Assembly: GCA_016793195.1 (NCBI GenBank)
Contig: JAEUJA010000024.1
Span: 1 to 44,371, forward strand
Length of the DNA stretch: 44,371 bases
Source of the DNA: Phycisphaerae bacterium
GTDB taxonomy: Bacteria; Planctomycetota; Phycisphaerae; Phycisphaerales; UBA1924
Reading direction: 5' to 3'
The position numbers and the translations under genes were made by a program. Below the pieces are notes generated by a model. It had not been told where the DNA came from. It ran no database searches and worked only from the letters and a program-made list of their open reading frames with translations. Positions 42,404 through 44,371 of the stretch are shown piece after piece (position 1 is the stretch's first letter; each line of letters opens with the position of its first letter).

Positions 42404-42423
42404 GCCCGACCGTCAGGAAGGGC
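42404..42423 (+). repeat. 20-nt tandem-GA hairpin repeat (copy D)
   Basis: GCCCGACCGTCAGGAAGGGC. GCCC/GGGC, GA/AA internal loop, CC/GG, GTCA loop; followed by GTCTTC as in copy A. The remaining 42424-42551 is pyrimidine-rich boilerplate. Confidence 0.75.
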
Positions 42424-42551
42424 GTCTTCGTCTCTTCTCCGTCACTCCGCCACTTCTTCTCTCCTTCGCCTTCCCGAGTGCCCCTTGCCTTCCCCCTTCA
42501 CTTCGTCTCTCCGTCTCTTTGTCTCTCTATCTCTTCTGCCCCCAAAAACAC

Positions 42552-42582
42552 AACCGGGCCCCTCGCGGAGCCCGGCTGGTTT
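42552..42582 (-). terminator. Intrinsic terminator of the Cys-rich lipoprotein gene
   Basis: CCGGGC (42554-42559) pairs with GCCCGG (42570-42575), with AACC/GGTT outside. On the minus strand the stem runs into GTGTTTTTGGGG. It lies 23 nt past the lipoprotein stop at 42605. Confidence 0.75.
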
Positions 42583-42604
42583 CAATCTCGAATCATCGTT
42601 TGAC

Positions 42605-42970
42605 TTACTTGGCCTTGGCCAGCGCCGCGCTCTTCGCGTCCGCGCCCATCGCCTCGAACTTGCCCACACACCCCGGGCAGCAGAAGCCCACGGCCTGGCC
42701 GTTGAAGCTCACCGTCTTGGCGCCCGCCGGAAGGGCCTCGCCGCTCACCGGGCACTTGCTGTTCACCGGCGCCGCGCCGCCGCCCTGCGCCTTGGCCTTG
42801 CACGCGTCGCACATCTTCCCGTCCTTGCAGTCCGGGCACGCCTTGTCCGTGCACGCGGCCTTGTCCGTGCACTCCGCCCCATCCTTGCACTCGGCCTTGT
42901 TGCTGTTCACCGAGCACGCCGCCAGGCTCATCGCGCCGACCGCGGCCAACATCGTCAAGAACTTCTTCAT
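42605..42970 (-). CDS. Cys-rich metal-binding lipoprotein
   Basis: 121 aa from the ATG at 42970 with AAGGAAACGGC upstream. A signal peptide ends in the lipobox LAAC (C19). The mature protein has 11 more Cys: C28, C34, C40, C45/C48, C54/C57, C73, C97/C98 and C101, many in CTDKAAC/CPDC/CDAC spacings like metallothionein or EGF-like repeats. Its C-terminal 50 residues (KCPVSGEALP ... FNGQAVGFCCPGC) resemble a YHS/TRASH-type metal-binding module. It probably sits on the outer or inner membrane facing the periplasm and binds Zn, Cu or Hg. No oxidoreductase CxxC of thioredoxin type is seen. Confidence 0.8.
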   Translation of the reverse strand: MKKFLTMLAAVGAMSLAACSVNSNKAECKDGAECTDKAACTDKACPDCKDGKMCDACKAKAQGGGAAPVNSKCPVSGEALPAGAKTVSFNGQAVGFCCPGCVGKFEAMGADAKSAALAKAK

Positions 42971-43624
42971 GCCGTTTCCTTCCATGTCTTCGATGATTCC
43001 GCCGGCCCGCACGAGCCGGTCTATTTCCCACAACCCATTCTACGCCCACCCCCCACCAATCGTTCGCCCTACTCCCATCCCCGGATGTCGAGTTCGCCCA
43101 ACCCGCGCGAGTCGCATCGCCGTCACCCGCCCTCGCCGAGCGCGTAAATCATTATTTGACAATATGTTGCGTCAGCGTCCGCCGGCCGCGTTCCTGGCGA
43201 GCGTTCGCGGCGCTCCGGCCCCGGCGCACCCCGCCGACTCCGCGACGGCGCCCCGGCGCTCCCCTGACCTGTCCCTCACCCCTCCGTGCTTCCGCCCTCT
43301 CCGCCGTCCCACGCTTCGACCCCTTCGTGTTCATCCCCTTCTCTTCACCACTCCCGACCCCCGACCCCCACTCTCGTTTCCTCTGCGTTCTCCGCGACCT
43401 CTGCGTTCAACCTCTCCTGTATTGGCCGCTTCTTCCTCTGGGTACCTCTGCTCTCCTCTGATTCCTCTGCGTTCCTGTCTTTTCTGCTTCGAGGATCTTC
43501 GAGCCCTTCGAGTTCCCCTCTTCTCTTTCGCTACTCCCCACTCCCGATTCCCCACCCCGCTTCCTCTACATTCAACCTCTTCTCCCCTCCGTGCTTCTCC
43601 GTGTTCCTTGTGGTGCGCGGCTTC
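42971..43624. repeat. Long non-coding region with dispersed repeat text
   Basis: 654 bp between the lipoprotein start and the ABC transporter end, with no convincing gene. An AT-rich patch with TTGACAATATG lies at 43146-43170. From ~43300 to 43620 the + strand is pyrimidine-only text (CTTCGACCCCTTCGTGTTC, CTCTGCGTTCTCCGCGACCT, CTCTGATTCCTCTGCGTTCC) matching 39960-40150 in words and order. Confidence 0.7.
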
Positions 43625-44371
43625 TCACGCCACGCTCGGCTTCTCTTCGCCCCCATCCTCCGCCCACGGATCGCCCTCCACCTGCAGCCGGAGCAGCGCC
43701 GCGTACCGCCCGCTCTTGGCGATCAGCTCCGCGTGCGAGCCGACCTCCACGATCCTGCCGCCCTCCAGCACCACGATCCGATTCGCGTGCCGGATCGTGC
43801 TGAGCCGGTGCGCGATCACAAAGCAAGTCCGCCCCTGCATCAGCCGCGCCAAACTCCGCTGGATCAGCGCCTCGCTCTCGGTATCAAGGTTGCTCGTCGC
43901 CTCGTCCAGGATCAAGACCACCGGGTCCGCCAGCACCGCCCGCGCGATCGCGATCCGCTGCTTCTGCCCCCCCGACAATCGAACGCCCCGCTCGCCGATC
44001 ACCGTGTCGTACCCGTTCTCAAGCTCGCGCACGAACCCGTCCGCGTTCGCCACCCGCGCCGCCTCGACGATCTGCGCCATCGTCGCGTCGCGCCGCCCGT
44101 ACCCGATGTTCTCCGCGATCGTCCCGTCGAACAGGAACACGTCCTGCTCCACGATCCCCAAGAGCCGCCGATACGACGCGATCTCGATCTCGCGAAGGTC
44201 CACGCCGTCGAGCATCACCTTCCCCTGGCCGGGGTCATAGAACCGCGCCACCAGGTTGCACAGCGTCGTCTTCCCGGACCCGCTCGGCCCCACCAGCGCG
44301 ATCGTCTCCCCCTCGCGCACATCCAGCGTCACATCGCTCAGCACCGGGCCGCGCTCGACCTCGTCGGGCTT
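43625..44371 (-). CDS. ABC transporter ATP-binding domain, C-terminal end (partial)
   Basis: The frame runs off the window at 44371, so the membrane part is missing. The nucleotide-binding domain is complete: VTLDVREGETIALVGPSGSGKTT (Walker A), VEQDVFLFDGTIAENI (Q-loop), VRLSGGQKQRIAIARA (signature), VLILDEATSNLD (Walker B) and the H-loop IAHRLSTIRHA. The C-terminal tail (LIAKSGRYAALLRLQVEGD) is typical of fused TMD-NBD exporters of the MsbA/LmrA type (ABCB). Substrate unknown. The 3' side is a long non-coding region. Confidence 0.93.
   Translation of the reverse strand, partial: KPDEVERGPVLSDVTLDVREGETIALVGPSGSGKTTLCNLVARFYDPGQGKVMLDGVDLREIEIASYRRLLGIVEQDVFLFDGTIAENIGYGRRDATMAQIVEAARVANADGFVRELENGYDTVIGERGVRLSGGQKQRIAIARAVLADPVVLILDEATSNLDTESEALIQRSLARLMQGRTCFVIAHRLSTIRHANRIVVLEGGRIVEVGSHAELIAKSGRYAALLRLQVEGDPWAEDGGEEKPSVA

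Noticed and set aside
1-44371. CRISPR array, transposon or prophage
   Set aside because: No regularly spaced direct repeats with unique spacers, no transposase, integrase or phage structural protein, and no terminal inverted repeats with target duplications.

Overview
The window is strongly G+C-rich and gene-dense. It shows several marks of a planctomycete, most likely of the Phycisphaerae/Phycisphaerales. Six secreted proteins end in a two-repeat, EF-hand/dockerin-like module closing in Gly-Cys. The intergenic DNA carries dispersed, pyrimidine-biased, boilerplate-like repeats. The lineage is inferred from these features; no rRNA is present to confirm it. I see no rRNA, convincing tRNA, CRISPR array, transposase or phage gene.

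Layout. (1) 1-4317: tail of an M20 amidohydrolase, then a minus-strand run of a DUF4139-like secreted protein, miaA, an unknown protein and an NTF2/SnoaL-like protein with a histone-H1-like basic tail. (2) 4498-8612: a metallo-beta-lactamase-fold (RNase Z-like) protein, dnaA, a relatively AT-rich gap with DnaA boxes that is the best oriC candidate, and mutM. (3) 8712-12937: a solitary nuoE, a lamin-tail protein and two PLP enzymes. (4) 13135-16895: a trypsin-like GC-dockerin protein, a TM2 protein, a TetR regulator with a visible promoter/operator, and ispF. (5) 17067-22146: a lipoprotein, a GNAT protein, a DUF1569 protein, a P1B-4-type metal ATPase, an Rrf2 regulator and a methyltransferase. 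(6) 22380-24852: an SPFH/GYF_2 protein and its zinc-ribbon partner. (7) 25154-32877: five consecutive minus-strand secreted proteins, all with the GC-terminal module: an unknown, a c-type cytochrome-like protein, a di-haem peroxidase, an unknown beta-type protein and an M12-type metalloprotease. (8) 33063-44371: lysS, a second metal ATPase with a His-rich tail and CPS motif, gpsA, coaD, a HAD phosphatase, a transglutaminase-like secreted protein, a CBS protein, a Cys-rich lipoprotein and an ABC transporter end.

How the parts work together. The replication and housekeeping genes (dnaA, mutM, miaA, lysS, gpsA, coaD, ispF) form an ordinary chromosomal background. The accessory layer is an exported protein set unified by a Cys-to-Cys C-terminal module of 54 residues (55 in one case). 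The near-identity of two copies at the DNA level suggests that this gene tail is copied between loci. Two metal-export ATPases, a Cys-rich lipoprotein and haem proteins suggest metal and redox handling at the envelope.

The most unusual non-coding signals are five copies of a 20-nt hairpin of fixed geometry (4 bp, 2-nt internal loop, 2 bp, tetraloop). In three copies the internal loop is tandem GA opposite GA. Long pyrimidine-only boilerplate tracts of the CTCTGCGTTC type occur alongside them. Both sit in gaps between genes, mainly in the second half of the window.
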